Shown: positions 11,356 to 20,605 of the stretch, in pieces
Layout: each line of letters begins with the position of its first letter
How positions within the stretch are numbered: the stretch's first letter is position 1
Assembly: GCA_013519935.1 (NCBI GenBank)
Contig: JACDUA010000051.1
Coordinates: 1-33,647, forward strand
From: Ectothiorhodospiraceae bacterium WFHF3C12
GTDB lineage: Bacteria > Pseudomonadota > Gammaproteobacteria > Nitrococcales > Nitrococcaceae
Direction of reading: 5' to 3'
Length of the DNA: 33,647 nt
Translations under genes and position numbers: made by a program
Notes under the pieces: model-generated
Database searches by the model: none
Seen by the model: only the letters and a program-made list of their open reading frames with translations
Told to the model about the DNA's origin: nothing

Positions 11356-11480
11356 TATTGCCGTTTCGGCGGCAGACCCAGGGTGGGCGGATGCGTGTAC
11401 GTGTAGGGCGTGCGCCACTGTCCTTTTTCTGAAGCAACCGCAATTGACTGTATTCGGTACGGTCCAGGATCAACTCACCA

Positions 11481-13160
11481 ATGAGCGAAAGCTTTGCAGA
11501 ACTCTTCGAGGAAAGCCTTGCGCAGACCGATATGCGCCCTGGCGCAATCGTCACCGGCGAAGTCGTGGCGATCGAGGGCGATTCGGTCATCGTCAACGCA
11601 GGGCTGAAGTCGGAAGCCGTCATCCCGCTGGATCAGTTCGTCGACGAGGAAGGAAACGTCGAGATCTCCGTGGGTGACGAAGTCGAGGTGGCGCTGGACG
11701 CCGTCGAGGACGGCTTCGGCGAGACCCGCCTGTCCCGCGAGAAGGCCAAGCGGGCCAAGGCCTGGACCGAGCTCGAGAAGGCCTACGAGAACAACGAGAC
11801 CGTCAACGGCATGATCAGCGGCAAGGTCAAAGGCGGCTTCACGGTCGACCTGGGCCACATCCGCGCCTTCCTGCCGGGCTCCCTGGTGGATATCCGCCCG
11901 GTGCGCGATACCACCTATCTGGAAAACAAGGACCTGGAGTTCAAGGTCATCAAGCTCGACCCGCGCCGCAATAACGTGGTGGTGTCCCGCCGCGCCGTGG
12001 TGGAGGAAGAGTACAGCGCCGAGCGCGAGGCCCTGCTGGAGAAGCTCCAGGAAGGTCAGCAGATCAAGGGCATCGTCAAGAACCTCACCGACTACGGCGC
12101 CTTCGTGGACCTGGGCGGCATCGACGGCCTCCTCCACATCACGGACATGGCCTGGCGCCGAGTCAAGCACCCGTCCGAGGTGGTGGAAGTCGGCCAGGAA
12201 ATCGAGGTCAAGGTCCTCAAGTTCGACCGGGAGCGCAACCGCGTGTCCCTGGGCCTCAAGCAGCTGGGCGAGGATCCGTGGGAGAACATCGGCCAGCGCT
12301 ACCCCGAAGGGGCCCGCGTCAACGGCCGCGTAACCAACATCACCGACTACGGCTGCTTCGTGGAGATCGAAGAGGGCGTCGAGGGCCTGGTCCACGTCTC
12401 CGAGATGGACTGGACGAACAAGAACGTGAATCCGGCGAAGGTGGTCGCGGTGGGCGACGAGGTCGAGGTGATGATTCTCGACATCGACGAGGAGCGCCGC
12501 CGCATTTCCCTGGGCATGAAGCAGTGCCAGCCCAACCCCTGGGACGAGTTCGCCGCCCGCTACAACAAAGGCGACCGCGTGGTCGGCACCATCAAGTCCA
12601 TCACCGACTTCGGCATCTTCATCGGGCTGGAAGGCGGCATCGACGGCCTGGTGCATCTGTCCGATCTGTCCTGGCAGGAAGCCGGCGAGGAGGCGGTGCG
12701 CAACTACAAGAAGGGCGACGAGGTCGAGGCCGTCGTGCTTTCCGTGGATCCCGAGCGCGAGCGCATCTCCCTGGGCATCAAGCAGCTGGAGCAGGATCCG
12801 CTCTCGTCCTGGATCGCCGAGCATCCCAAGGGCACCCTGGTCAATGGCACGGTCAAGGAAGTCGATGCCAAGGGTGCCATCATCCATCTCGCCGAGGAGG
12901 TGGACGGCTACATCCGCGCCTCCGACCTGGCGCGCGATCGCGTCGAGGATGCCCGCAGCGTGCTGAAAGAAGGCGAGGAGATCGAGGCGAAGTTCGTTGC
13001 CGTCGATCGCCGCAACCGGATGATCAGTCTGTCGGTCAAGGCCAAGGACGAGGCCGAGGAAGCCGCCGCCGTGCAGGATTACAGCCGCCAGGGCAGCGCC
13101 GGCACGACGACGCTGGGCGACCTGCTCAAGGAGCAGATGGACAACAAGGACGACTCCTGA
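11481..13160 (+). CDS. rpsA: 30S ribosomal protein S1
   Basis: RNA-binding ribosomal protein that helps mRNA reach the 30S subunit. 559 residues with six S1 repeats. Repeat cores can be followed as [66 protein letters not shown] and [13 protein letters not shown]; the middle repeats are the most canonical. The only Shine-Dalgarno-like element is AGGA at 11466-11469, 11 bases from the ATG. A weak ribosome site is also typical of E. coli rpsA, whose leader is autoregulated. The protein is acidic. It is followed by a strong hairpin. Confidence 0.98.
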   Translation: MSESFAELFEESLAQTDMRPGAIVTGEVVAIEGDSVIVNAGLKSEAVIPLDQFVDEEGNVEISVGDEVEVALDAVEDGFGETRLSREKAKRAKAWTELEKAYENNETVNGMISGKVKGGFTVDLGHIRAFLPGSLVDIRPVRDTTYLENKDLEFKVIKLDPRRNNVVVSRRAVVEEEYSAEREALLEKLQEGQQIKGIVKNLTDYGAFVDLGGIDGLLHITDMAWRRVKHPSEVVEVGQEIEVKVLKFDRERNRVSLGLKQLGEDPWENIGQRYPEGARVNGRVTNITDYGCFVEIEEGVEGLVHVSEMDWTNKNVNPAKVVAVGDEVEVMILDIDEERRRISLGMKQCQPNPWDEFAARYNKGDRVVGTIKSITDFGIFIGLEGGIDGLVHLSDLSWQEAGEEAVRNYKKGDEVEAVVLSVDPERERISLGIKQLEQDPLSSWIAEHPKGTLVNGTVKEVDAKGAIIHLAEEVDGYIRASDLARDRVEDARSVLKEGEEIEAKFVAVDRRNRMISLSVKAKDEAEEAAAVQDYSRQGSAGTTTLGDLLKEQMDNKDDS

Positions 13161-13172
13161 GTCATGCCGTTG

Positions 13173-13200
13173 AACCGGGGGCACCAGGTGCCCCCGGTTT
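13173..13200 (+). terminator. Strong hairpin after rpsA
   Basis: Near-perfect inverted repeat AACCGGGGGCACC...GGTGCCCCCGGTT immediately after the rpsA stop, followed by three T. The stem is at least 10 bp of mostly GC. The T-run is short, so read-through into ihfB is possible. Confidence 0.75.
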
Positions 13201-13274
13201 CGCCTGCCCGACCTGTCCGCCTGGTACGCCCGGGTGTACACAGTGGTGAAAGCATCTGACCGCTGGGAATCGCG

Positions 13275-13580
13275 ATGACCAAATCCGAACTCATCGAAAT
13301 AATCGCTTCAAATCAACAACATCTGGCGTACAAGGATGTGGAGGTTGCCGTCAAGACGCTCCTGGAACAAATGAGTGAGGCGCTGTCCTCCGGGGAGCGC
13401 ATCGAGATCCGCGGTTTCGGCAGTTTTTCCCTGCATCACCGCCCGCCGCGAATCGGCCGCAATCCCAAGACGGGTGAGCCGGTGGCTCTGCCGGGCAAGT
13501 ACGTGCCCCATTTCAAGCCCGGCAAGCAGCTGCGGGAGCGGGTCAACGACGGCCGTGACCGGCCCATCCGCAGCAAGTAG
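13275..13580 (+). CDS. ihfB: Integration host factor subunit beta
   Basis: DNA-bending nucleoid protein; forms the IHF heterodimer with IhfA and acts in recombination, phage integration and transcription. The 101 residues fit the DNABII family: N-terminal helices ([11 protein letters not shown]), [11 protein letters not shown], then the minor-groove arm with RNPKTGEPV, whose proline intercalates DNA, and the C-terminal [11 protein letters not shown]. Several features favour the beta subunit: the position after rpsA and the [18 protein letters not shown] segment. Confidence 0.95.
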   Translation: MTKSELIEIIASNQQHLAYKDVEVAVKTLLEQMSEALSSGERIEIRGFGSFSLHHRPPRIGRNPKTGEPVALPGKYVPHFKPGKQLRERVNDGRDRPIRSK

Positions 13581-13679
13581 CGCAACAGGGCGGATGGCGC
13601 CGGCAGTTCGCCGTTGTTTCCCTGCCGGCGATCCCGGGGCAGAATGATCCGCCAGGACAGCAGCCAGCGAGGTTAGAGC

Positions 13680-13973
13680 ATGCGCCGTGTCATCGGCCTG
13701 GTGGTTGCCTTGGCAATCGTCTTTTTCGGGCTGAGCTTCTCCGTTCTGAACGCGCAGAGCGTGGACCTGGATTTCTATTTCGGCAGCGCGCATGTCCCGC
13801 TCTCCATGGTGCTGTTCATTGCGCTGTTCCTGGGTGCCGTTCTGGGCGTCCTGGCGGCGTTCGGCCTGGTTATCCGTCAGCGGCGCGAGATGGCGCGGCT
13901 TCGCCGCCGCGTGGGTGACGCCCAGAAGGAGCTCGCCGAGCTCCGGAAGCTGCCGATCAGGAACGCCCGCTAG
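13680..13973 (+). CDS. lapA: LapA-like lipopolysaccharide assembly membrane protein (DUF1049)
   Basis: Small inner-membrane protein of 97 residues that partners LapB in adjusting lipopolysaccharide synthesis. Two hydrophobic segments are visible, at about residues 4-22 (VIGLVVALAIVFFGLSF) and 40-63 (PLSMVLFIALFLGAVLGVL), followed by a basic, probably coiled-coil cytoplasmic tail (RQRREMARLRRRVGDAQKEL). NAQSVDLDFYFG between the two helices is typical of the family. The stop is two bases before lapB, so the two are almost certainly one operon. Confidence 0.88.
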   Translation: MRRVIGLVVALAIVFFGLSFSVLNAQSVDLDFYFGSAHVPLSMVLFIALFLGAVLGVLAAFGLVIRQRREMARLRRRVGDAQKELAELRKLPIRNAR

Positions 13974-13975
13974 CG

Positions 13976-15148
13976 ATGCTTGAACTGCTGTGGCTGTTGT
14001 TACCAGTCGCGGCGTTCTCCGGTTGGGTCATCGGGCGCCGGGAGCGAACGTCGCCGCCGCGCGACGACGACCGTGAGTTCTCCAGCGACTACTTCCAGGG
14101 CATCAATTACCTGCTCAACGAGGAGCCGGACAAGGCCATCGAGGTCTTCACCCGGATGGTCGAGGTGGACAGCGACACGGTGGAGACCCACCTGGCCCTG
14201 GGCAACCTCTTCCGCCGCCGGGGCGAAGTCGACCGTGCCATCCGCATCCATCAGAACCTCATTGCCCGGCCCAGCCTGAGCCCCTCTCAAAGGGGCTACG
14301 CGCTGTTGGAGCTGGGAGAGGACTACATGCGCGCGGGCCTGTTCGATCGGGCGGAGAGCCTGTTCAACGAGGCCGTCGACCTGGACATGCATGCCGGCGC
14401 CGCCCTGGAGAACCTGCTGGATATCTACCAGCAGGAAAAGGAATGGGAACAGGCGGTCAAGGCCGGCCAGCAGCTGGAGCAGCGCACCGGCCGCGCCATG
14501 GGCGCAACCATAGCGCAGTTCATCTGTGAGCAGGCCGAGGACGCCCTCTCCAGGGAAGCTGTTGCAGAGGCGCGGCAGCATATCCGGCGCGCCCTGCAGG
14601 TCGATCCCAATTGCGTTCGGGCCAGCATGCTCCTGGGGGATCTGGAGCGCCGCGAGGGCAACTACCGTGCTGCGCTCAAGGCCTATCAGCGCGTCAAGCA
14701 CCAGGACATCGCTTACATGCCGGAGGTGCTGGAGCGTCTGGTGCACTGCTACCGCGGCCTGGGTCAGACAGGCGAGGCGGTACGCTACCTGCGCCGCGTC
14801 CAGCGTGAATATCGGGCGGTGTCCATCACCATTGTGTTGACGGATCTCATCCAGGAACAGGATGGCGACAAGGCGGCCATGGATTTCATCTCGGCGCAGT
14901 TGCGCGAGCGCCCGTCCATCCGCGGGCTCAAGAGGCTCATAGAGCTCAATGTCAGCGATTCCGATCCCGACCAGCGTCGGCAGCGGGACCTGCAGGTGCT
15001 GCGGGAGCTTTTCGATGCTCTGCTGCGCGAGCGGCCGGGCTATCTCTGCCGCAGCTGCGGCTTCTCGGGTAAGGCGCTGCACTGGCAGTGTCCGAGCTGC
15101 AAGGCCTGGGCCACCATCAAACCCGTCAAGGGGCTGGAGGGGGAGTAA
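13976..15148 (+). CDS. lapB: LapB (YciM) TPR/rubredoxin protein regulating LPS synthesis
   Basis: Membrane-anchored adaptor that in E. coli promotes FtsH degradation of LpxC and so limits lipid A synthesis. 390 residues: an N-terminal hydrophobic anchor ([17 protein letters not shown]), then TPR repeats from about residue 35 to 330 (for example [17 protein letters not shown] and [16 protein letters not shown]), then a rubredoxin-type zinc knuckle with Cys358, Cys361, Cys372 and Cys375 (CRSCG and CPSC). All four metal-binding cysteines are intact. The stop codon shares one base with the pyrF ATG. Confidence 0.95.
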   Translation: MLELLWLLLPVAAFSGWVIGRRERTSPPRDDDREFSSDYFQGINYLLNEEPDKAIEVFTRMVEVDSDTVETHLALGNLFRRRGEVDRAIRIHQNLIARPSLSPSQRGYALLELGEDYMRAGLFDRAESLFNEAVDLDMHAGAALENLLDIYQQEKEWEQAVKAGQQLEQRTGRAMGATIAQFICEQAEDALSREAVAEARQHIRRALQVDPNCVRASMLLGDLERREGNYRAALKAYQRVKHQDIAYMPEVLERLVHCYRGLGQTGEAVRYLRRVQREYRAVSITIVLTDLIQEQDGDKAAMDFISAQLRERPSIRGLKRLIELNVSDSDPDQRRQRDLQVLRELFDALLRERPGYLCRSCGFSGKALHWQCPSCKAWATIKPVKGLEGE

Positions 15149-15861
15149 TGCGAAGCGAGCTCACGAAGGCACCCCGCCTGGTCGTGGCACTGGATTTCCC
15201 GAGCCCGCAGGCAGCGCTGTCCCTCGCCAACCAGCTCGATCCCGCGCGCTGCCGGGTCAAGGTCGGAAAGGAGCTGTTCTGCCGCGGCGGGCCCGCTATC
15301 GTCGAGCACCTGGCCGGACGCGGCTTCGCGGTCTTCGTTGACCTGAAATTCCACGATATACCGAATACCGTGGCCGGCGCGTGTCGGGCACTGGCGGATT
15401 CAGGCGCGTGGATGTTGAACGTGCATGCCCTGGGTGGCAGCGCCATGGTCGCCGCGGCCCGGGAAGCCCTTGAGGGCGTTTCTCGGCGGCCGCTGCTCAC
15501 CGCGGTTACGGTGCTGACCAGTCATGACCAGGACACTCTGGCCGAAGTGGGCATTCAGGGCTCTCCGGATGAGGCGGTTTCCCGGCTCGCCGGGGTAGCC
15601 GCCAGGGGCGGCGCGGACGGCGTCGTGTGCTCCGCCCGGGAGGCGGCGATGCTGCGTGACGAGCGGGGCGGGGACTTCGTGCTGGTCACCCCCGGTATCC
15701 GGCCGGCCGGGGGCGACTCCGGCGATCAGAAACGCACGATGACCCCGGCCGACGCCATCGAAGCGGGGGCGGACTATCTGGTCGTGGGGCGGCCGATTAC
15801 GAAGGCGCCGGATCCGCTGGCGGCGCTGGTAGCGCTCCAGGCCGAGATCCCGACCGCCTGA
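15148..15861 (+). CDS. pyrF: Orotidine 5'-phosphate decarboxylase
   Basis: Last enzyme of de novo UMP synthesis. The ATG at 15148 gives 237 residues, the usual length; it overlaps the lapB stop (TAATG) and follows a strong GGAGGGGGAG ribosome site. An upstream in-frame ATG at 15088 lies inside lapB and is not needed. The catalytic Asp-Lys-Asp set is visible as Asp65, Lys67 and Asp70 in [11 protein letters not shown]. The phosphate-binding end of the barrel shows VTPGIRP and VVGRPIT. The lapA-lapB-pyrF order is common in gammaproteobacteria. Confidence 0.96.
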   Translation: MRSELTKAPRLVVALDFPSPQAALSLANQLDPARCRVKVGKELFCRGGPAIVEHLAGRGFAVFVDLKFHDIPNTVAGACRALADSGAWMLNVHALGGSAMVAAAREALEGVSRRPLLTAVTVLTSHDQDTLAEVGIQGSPDEAVSRLAGVAARGGADGVVCSAREAAMLRDERGGDFVLVTPGIRPAGGDSGDQKRTMTPADAIEAGADYLVVGRPITKAPDPLAALVALQAEIPTA

Positions 15862-16001
15862 GGCCCCGACTGGCGGCACCGCTCCCGGCCTGTTAAGGTC
15901 ATACCGCGTCCGCCAGGGATGCCTGTTTGGCAGGGCGGTCGCGTTCAAGGAGTCGGCGGAGCCGACAATTTGCCAAGGAAACAAGGAAAGGAGGCAATAC
16001 C

Positions 16002-16259
16002 ATGCGTGTATTCCGCGCACTCTCCCTCGCCGTGATGATGCTGGTCTCGGGGCTCGCCCTGGCCGCCCCGGTGAACATCAACACCGCGGACGCGTCGGCC
16101 CTGCAGGGTCTGGACGGTGTTGGCCCCGCCAAGGCGGCGGCCATCGTCGACTATCGCGACGCCAACGGGCCGTTCTCCAGTGTCGAGGACCTGACCGCCG
16201 TGGACGGTATCGGCGAGAAGACCGTGGAGGCGAACCGCGAGTCCATCGTGGTGCAATAA
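16002..16259 (+). CDS. comEA: Small secreted helix-hairpin-helix (ComEA-like) DNA-binding protein
   Basis: 85 residues. An N-terminal signal peptide (MRVFRALSLAVMMLVSGLALA) probably cleaves before APVNINTADA. The mature part carries two HhH motifs (LDGVGPAKAAAIVDYR and VDGIGEKTVEANR), as in ComEA, the periplasmic double-stranded DNA receptor of natural transformation. ComEA-like single-domain proteins may instead be general DNA-binding proteins, so a role in competence is inferred. The start at 16002 has a near-perfect AAAGGAGG ribosome site; the upstream frame from 15927 is not needed. A short stem GTCGGC/GCCGAC at 15952-15966 lies in the leader and could be regulatory or a weak terminator of pyrF. 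Confidence 0.85.
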   Translation: MRVFRALSLAVMMLVSGLALAAPVNINTADASALQGLDGVGPAKAAAIVDYRDANGPFSSVEDLTAVDGIGEKTVEANRESIVVQ

Positions 16260-16278
16260 GGCCGCTCACGGCGCGACA

Positions 16279-16307
16279 ACGCTGACCGTGCTTGGCGCGG
16301 TCAGCGT
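16279..16307 (+). terminator. Hairpin between comEA and galU
   Basis: A perfect 10-bp stem, ACGCTGACCG (16279-16288) with CGGTCAGCGT (16298-16307), has a 9-base loop. There is no T-run after it. It may end the comEA transcript. Confidence 0.55.
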
Positions 16308-16373
16308 CCTTCGGGTAGGCTCATGCGCGAAAGACCACAGCACAACGCGCCTATCCGAGGGGAAACCGCAGGG

Positions 16374-17252
16374 ATGACGAAGCGAATTCGAAAGGCCGTG
16401 TTTCCGGTTGCCGGTCTGGGCACCCGGTTCCTTCCAGCCACCAAGGCCAACCCGAAAGAAATGCTGCCCGTGGTGGACAAGCCGCTGATCCAGTACGCGG
16501 CGGAAGAGGCGGTCGCCGCCGGCATCGAAGTGCTGGTGTTCGTCACCGGACGTACCAAGCGCAGCATTCCCGACCACTTCGACAAGGCCTACGAGCTCGA
16601 GACCGAGCTCGAGGCCCGGGGCAAGATGGACCGGTTGAGGGAGGTGCGCGACATCCTGCCGAGCAGCGTCACCTGCGTATACATCCGCCAGGCCGAGGCG
16701 CTGGGGCTCGGGCACGCGGTACTGTGCGCCGAACCCGTGGTGGGCGATGAACCGTTTGCCGTGATTCTCGCCGACGATCTCATCGACGACGCCGAGGGCG
16801 CCGGCTGCCTCAGCCAGATGGTCAACCAATACGAGACCCACGTCGCCAGCATTCTGGGCGTGCAACGGGTGCCCAAGGAACACACCGACCGGTACGGCGT
16901 CGTCAGCATCGCTGACCAGGGCGAGCAGATCAGTCGCATCAACGGCATCGTCGAGAAGCCGAAGCCGGAGGCTTCACCGTCCACCCTGGGGGTGGTAGGC
17001 CGCTACATCCTCAACCCGGGCATCTTCAACAAGCTCAAGCAGACCCGGCCCGGCGCCGGCGGCGAGATTCAGCTCACGGATGCCATTGCCGCGCTGATGG
17101 AGCAGGAGCCGGTGTTCGCCTACGAATTCCGGGGCAAGCGCTACGACTGCGGGGACAAGCTCGGCTACCTCGAGGCCACGGTGGAATATGCCCTGAAACA
17201 CCCGGAACTGGGCCCCGCCTTCCGGGAGTACCTCAAGACCGTGAACTGCTGA
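16374..17252 (+). CDS. galU: UTP-glucose-1-phosphate uridylyltransferase
   Basis: Makes UDP-glucose from UTP and glucose-1-phosphate for polysaccharide, lipopolysaccharide and glucan synthesis. The ATG at 16374 gives 292 residues starting [19 protein letters not shown], the family N-terminus; GAGGGG lies upstream. Nucleotide-binding features are [29 protein letters not shown] and [16 protein letters not shown] is characteristic of GalU. An in-frame ATG at 16323 would add 17 atypical residues. It is monocistronic between two hairpins and converges on the minus-strand hydrolase. Confidence 0.97.
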   Translation: MTKRIRKAVFPVAGLGTRFLPATKANPKEMLPVVDKPLIQYAAEEAVAAGIEVLVFVTGRTKRSIPDHFDKAYELETELEARGKMDRLREVRDILPSSVTCVYIRQAEALGLGHAVLCAEPVVGDEPFAVILADDLIDDAEGAGCLSQMVNQYETHVASILGVQRVPKEHTDRYGVVSIADQGEQISRINGIVEKPKPEASPSTLGVVGRYILNPGIFNKLKQTRPGAGGEIQLTDAIAALMEQEPVFAYEFRGKRYDCGDKLGYLEATVEYALKHPELGPAFREYLKTVNC

Positions 17253-17271
17253 ACGTTGGTCGGCGGTCAAC

Positions 17272-17293
17272 GGACCCGGATGGGTGCGGGTCC
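17272..17293 (+). terminator. Weak hairpin after galU
   Basis: A 7-bp stem, GGACCCG/CGGGTCC, with an 8-base loop lies 20 bases after the galU stop. There is no T-run. It sits between convergent genes and could slow both transcripts. The remaining sequence to 17398 shows no gene. Confidence 0.35.
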
Positions 17294-17398
17294 ATGCCGG
17301 TACGTCGCCGCCTGTCGCCGAGGCACGATCGAGGCGAGCCGGATTGTTATGGGGCAATCATTCGCCGCCGAGGCAACCCGTGGTGATACCGGCTGTGT

Positions 17399-18259
17399 TC
17401 AGTCGTCGTGGTCTGACAGCCACTGCGCGACAAGCGGCCAGATTTCCGCGGCAGCGGCTTTGCTGGCAACGATGTCGGGGTGGCCGAAGTCGTGGCTGAA
17501 GCCGTGGTCCCGTCCGGCTCGGACGAAGCGCCGGTCCGTGCTGGCGAAATGGCCGATGAAACGTTCGCAGCCCGGAGCGGGATCGACTTCGTCGGCCGTA
17601 CCCGAGATGGCCAGCACGGGCGCGGTGATCCCGGCCAGGGCATCGCGCATGCCGGGATTGCGGCGGCCTCGGGTGACGATCCGGACGGCGTCGGCCATGG
17701 CCGCTGGCGGCTCGTCGCTGGGGCCCAGGCCGATGCGGCTGGCGGGGAAGCGGCCCAACGCCCGGGTCATGGCCATCACCAGCCAGGACAGGGGCGGGTG
17801 CAGGGGGCGCTTGCCCACCTCGAATTGCGCGGCAAACAGGACCAGGCCGCGCACCCGCTCGGGGTCCAGATACGAGGCGCACGCCCGCGCCGCGAGAACC
17901 CCGCCGAAGGAGTGGCCCATCCAGAACGCCGGACGGCCCCAGTTCGCCTCGGCTGTGGCCTGAGCCACAGGCAAGTCCAGCCGCAGATGCTCCTCCAGGC
18001 CAGCGCGCGCCCCGCAATCCGCTTTCCGTCGCTCGACGATCAGTCCGGGGTGACCGCGGTCGGCGAGAAACGCCGCCAGGCCTATTCCCCGCTCGGAGCG
18101 CCAGAACGCCCGGGTGGAGAACATGCCGGGCAGGTAGATAATCGGCGCGCGCCGGTCGCCGGTGGGTGATTCGATCGCCGTCACGCGGAAGCGGGCCCCG
18201 TCGCCGGCCCGGAGCCAGCGCTCGGTGACCTCTTGCCGTGTTGTTGAGTCGTCCGCCAT
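17399..18259 (-). CDS. Alpha/beta hydrolase
   Basis: 286-residue alpha/beta-fold hydrolase. The nucleophile elbow GHSFGG places Ser117 as the likely catalytic serine; candidates for the Asp and His are in GTADEVDP and GRDHGFSHDFGHP. LPGMFSTRAFW resembles the oxyanion-hole region of this superfamily. The start at 18259 follows GGGAG in the minus orientation; a longer frame up to 18415 has no supporting features. It converges with galU and is divergent from the acyl-CoA dehydrogenase. The substrate cannot be told from sequence; esterase, lipase or thioesterase are all possible. Confidence 0.8.
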   Translation of the reverse strand: MADDSTTRQEVTERWLRAGDGARFRVTAIESPTGDRRAPIIYLPGMFSTRAFWRSERGIGLAAFLADRGHPGLIVERRKADCGARAGLEEHLRLDLPVAQATAEANWGRPAFWMGHSFGGVLAARACASYLDPERVRGLVLFAAQFEVGKRPLHPPLSWLVMAMTRALGRFPASRIGLGPSDEPPAAMADAVRIVTRGRRNPGMRDALAGITAPVLAISGTADEVDPAPGCERFIGHFASTDRRFVRAGRDHGFSHDFGHPDIVASKAAAAEIWPLVAQWLSDHDD

Positions 18260-18580
18260 GGGTCTGCTCCCTAGCGCCCGCAGGCGACCTGGGTCACGCC
18301 TGTTCCAAGATATGCCGGGATCCGGAAGCCGCAGCCTGCGGCAACAGAGCGGATACGGGCACAACCGTACGGGACATCGCTCGCCGTCGATTGTATGGTT
18401 GGCGTGCGGTGACAATCCAAGCGCATCATATCCGGTGATGCCGTCGCCGGGACCGCGCCTCCGTGAGCCGGGACCGGGTTCGTCCCATACAGCATCGTCC
18501 CGCGACGTGCCGGAACATCAGGAATCGGAATGCCGCAGAGCCGGTCGGTGACCGGCAGAACCAAGCAGAGGATCCGTGAA
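18260..18580. other. Divergent intergenic region, 321 bases
   Basis: Lies between the divergent hydrolase and acyl-CoA dehydrogenase starts, so it should hold promoters for both. Visible structure: inverted repeat GCCGCAG-c-CTGCGGC at 18328-18342 and a CCGTACGG palindrome near 18366. No consensus promoter or operator is convincing, and no gene is supported. Confidence 0.4.
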
Positions 18581-20374
18581 ATGACCGATTACCATGCACC
18601 GACCCGCGACATGCGGTTCGTCCTGGAGGAGCTGCTCGATCTGGAGACAATCGCGGCGCTCCCGGGCTTCGAGGAAACGGATGTCGACGTCGTCAACGCA
18701 ATCCTGGAGGAGGCGGCCAAGCTCAGTGGCGAGGTACTGGCGCCGTTGAACCGCAGCGGCGACGAGCAGGGCGCCCAGTGGACCCCGGACGGCGTGCGCG
18801 CCCCCGAGGGGTTCGGCGCCGCCTACCAGCAGTTCGTCGAGGGCGGCTGGAACGGCGTCGCCGCCGATACCGAGTTCGGCGGCATGGGGCTGCCGGAATG
18901 CGTGGCCACGGCGACGCAGGAGATGTGGCAGTCCGCCAACATGTCCTTCGCGCTGTGCCCGATGCTGACCGCCGGTGCCATCGAGGCGTTGAGCCAGCAC
19001 GGCAGCGCCGAGCAGAAGGGCACATACCTGGAGAAGATGGTCACGGGTGAGTGGCCGGGCACCATGGACCTGACCGAGCCCCAGGCCGGTTCCGACCTGG
19101 CTGCGGTGCGAACCCGCGCCGTGCCCGACGGCGACCACTATCGCCTGTATGGGCAGAAGATCTACATCACCTGGGGCGAGCACGACATGGCCGAGAACAT
19201 CGTCCATCTGGTGCTGGCGCGAACCCCGGAAGCCCCCGAGGGCGTCAAGGGCATCTCGCTCTTTCTGGTACCGCGCTATCTCGTCAACGACGACGGCAGT
19301 GTCGGCGAGCACAACGACATGCACTGCGGCTCCATCGAGCACAAGCTCGGCATCCATGGCAGCCCGACCTGCACCATGCTCTACGGCGAAAAGGACGGCG
19401 CCATTGGTTACATGGTCGGCAACGAAGGCCAGGGCCTGGCGCTGATGTTCACCATGATGAACGAGGCCCGCCACAAGGTCGGGGTGCAGGGACTGTCCAT
19501 CGCCGAACGGGCCTACCAGCAGGCGCGCTGGTACGCCAACGACCGGGTGCAGGGCAAGCCGCTGGGCTACGCGGGCACCGACCGGCCGCCCATCATCCAT
19601 CACCCGGACGTGCGCCGGATGCTCATGACCATGCGTGCCCAGATCGAGGCCATGCGGGCGCTGTGCTACAGCACCGCGGCTTCCATGGACCTCGCCCGCC
19701 ATCATGCGGACGAGGGTGAGCGCCAGGCCAGCCAGGCGCGGGTGGACCTGCTCATCCCCATCGTGAAGGGCTGGTGCACGGAACTCGGCGTGGAGCTCGC
19801 CTCCACGGGTATTCAGGTCCATGGCGGCATGGGCTTCGTCGAGGAGACCGGCGCGGCCCAGCATCTGCGTGATGCGCGCATCGCGCCCATCTACGAAGGC
19901 ACCAACGGAATCCAGGCCAACGACCTGGTGGGCCGCAAGCTGCTGCGCGACCAGGGCCGGGCCATGAGCGCCCTGATCGAGGAGATGCGCGAGGTCGTGC
20001 AGACGGTGGGCGACTCCGATTCTGAAGCCGTTCAGTCCATGCATGGCCAGCTGGTGGAGTCCGTTGAGGCCCTGCGGGAAGCGACCGAGTGGATCCTGTC
20101 CAATGGCGCCGAAGATCCGGTGCAGGGCTTCGCCAATGCCCATGCCTACATGATGCTGGCCGGCTATACCTGTGGTGGCTGGCTGATGGCGCGGGCTGCG
20201 ATGAAGGCCCGGGCGGCGCTGGACGCCGGCGCCCCGGACGCGGGCTTCTACGAGGCCAAGCTGGTTACGGCCCGCTACTACGTGGAGCAGATCCTGCCCA
20301 GGGCGCTTGGCTATGCCCGGGCGGTGACCGCCGGCGGTGACGCCGTCATGGCATTGTCCGCCGAGCAGTTCTGA
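18581..20374 (+). CDS. Acyl-CoA dehydrogenase (DmdC-like, long C-terminal form)
   Basis: FAD flavoenzyme that introduces a 2,3 double bond into an acyl-CoA. At 597 residues it is longer than classic acyl-CoA dehydrogenases and fits the DmdC-like/FadE-like group with an extra C-terminal domain. Family motifs are LTEPQAGSD (FAD/substrate region), GQKIYITWGEHD, NEARHKVGVQG, HGGMGFVEETGAAQ and IYEGTNGIQ, where Glu439 is the expected catalytic base. The ATG at 18581 is preceded by AGAGGA; the frame upstream to 18530 is not needed. Many members are annotated 3-methylmercaptopropionyl-CoA dehydrogenase on weak grounds, so the exact substrate stays open. A strong terminator follows. Confidence 0.9.
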   Translation: MTDYHAPTRDMRFVLEELLDLETIAALPGFEETDVDVVNAILEEAAKLSGEVLAPLNRSGDEQGAQWTPDGVRAPEGFGAAYQQFVEGGWNGVAADTEFGGMGLPECVATATQEMWQSANMSFALCPMLTAGAIEALSQHGSAEQKGTYLEKMVTGEWPGTMDLTEPQAGSDLAAVRTRAVPDGDHYRLYGQKIYITWGEHDMAENIVHLVLARTPEAPEGVKGISLFLVPRYLVNDDGSVGEHNDMHCGSIEHKLGIHGSPTCTMLYGEKDGAIGYMVGNEGQGLALMFTMMNEARHKVGVQGLSIAERAYQQARWYANDRVQGKPLGYAGTDRPPIIHHPDVRRMLMTMRAQIEAMRALCYSTAASMDLARHHADEGERQASQARVDLLIPIVKGWCTELGVELASTGIQVHGGMGFVEETGAAQHLRDARIAPIYEGTNGIQANDLVGRKLLRDQGRAMSALIEEMREVVQTVGDSDSEAVQSMHGQLVESVEALREATEWILSNGAEDPVQGFANAHAYMMLAGYTCGGWLMARAAMKARAALDAGAPDAGFYEAKLVTARYYVEQILPRALGYARAVTAGGDAVMALSAEQF

Positions 20375-20434
20375 ACCGCCGAGGGGCCGGCCACCGCTGG
20401 GTACCGGTCCCTCGCCAATCGCGGATCGATGGAG

Positions 20435-20463
20435 GCCGGATGGACGTTCCATCCGGCATTTTT
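20435..20463 (+). terminator. Strong intrinsic terminator after acyl-CoA dehydrogenase
   Basis: A perfect 10-bp stem, GCCGGATGGA with TCCATCCGGC, has a 3-base loop and is followed by ATTTTT. This is a textbook rho-independent terminator for the plus strand. The rest of the gap 20375-20605, between convergent genes, shows no gene. Confidence 0.9.
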
Positions 20464-20605
20464 CCCGTCGTCGGCGCCGGCTGCGCCGGTGCCGGCCTAC
20501 ACGCCTGCGCTGCCGTGCGGGACGTGCGGTATTCGACTCTGGATGGATGTCGGAGGGGCTCGCCATCCGACACCCTGATCGCCGCGGCCGGCGGGCGCTT
20601 CGATC

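Noticed and set aside
11421-11480. TTGACT at 11444-11449 as a -35 for an rpsA promoter
   Set aside because: No acceptable -10 lies 16-18 bases downstream (GGATCA-like only), so a promoter is not supported although one may exist.
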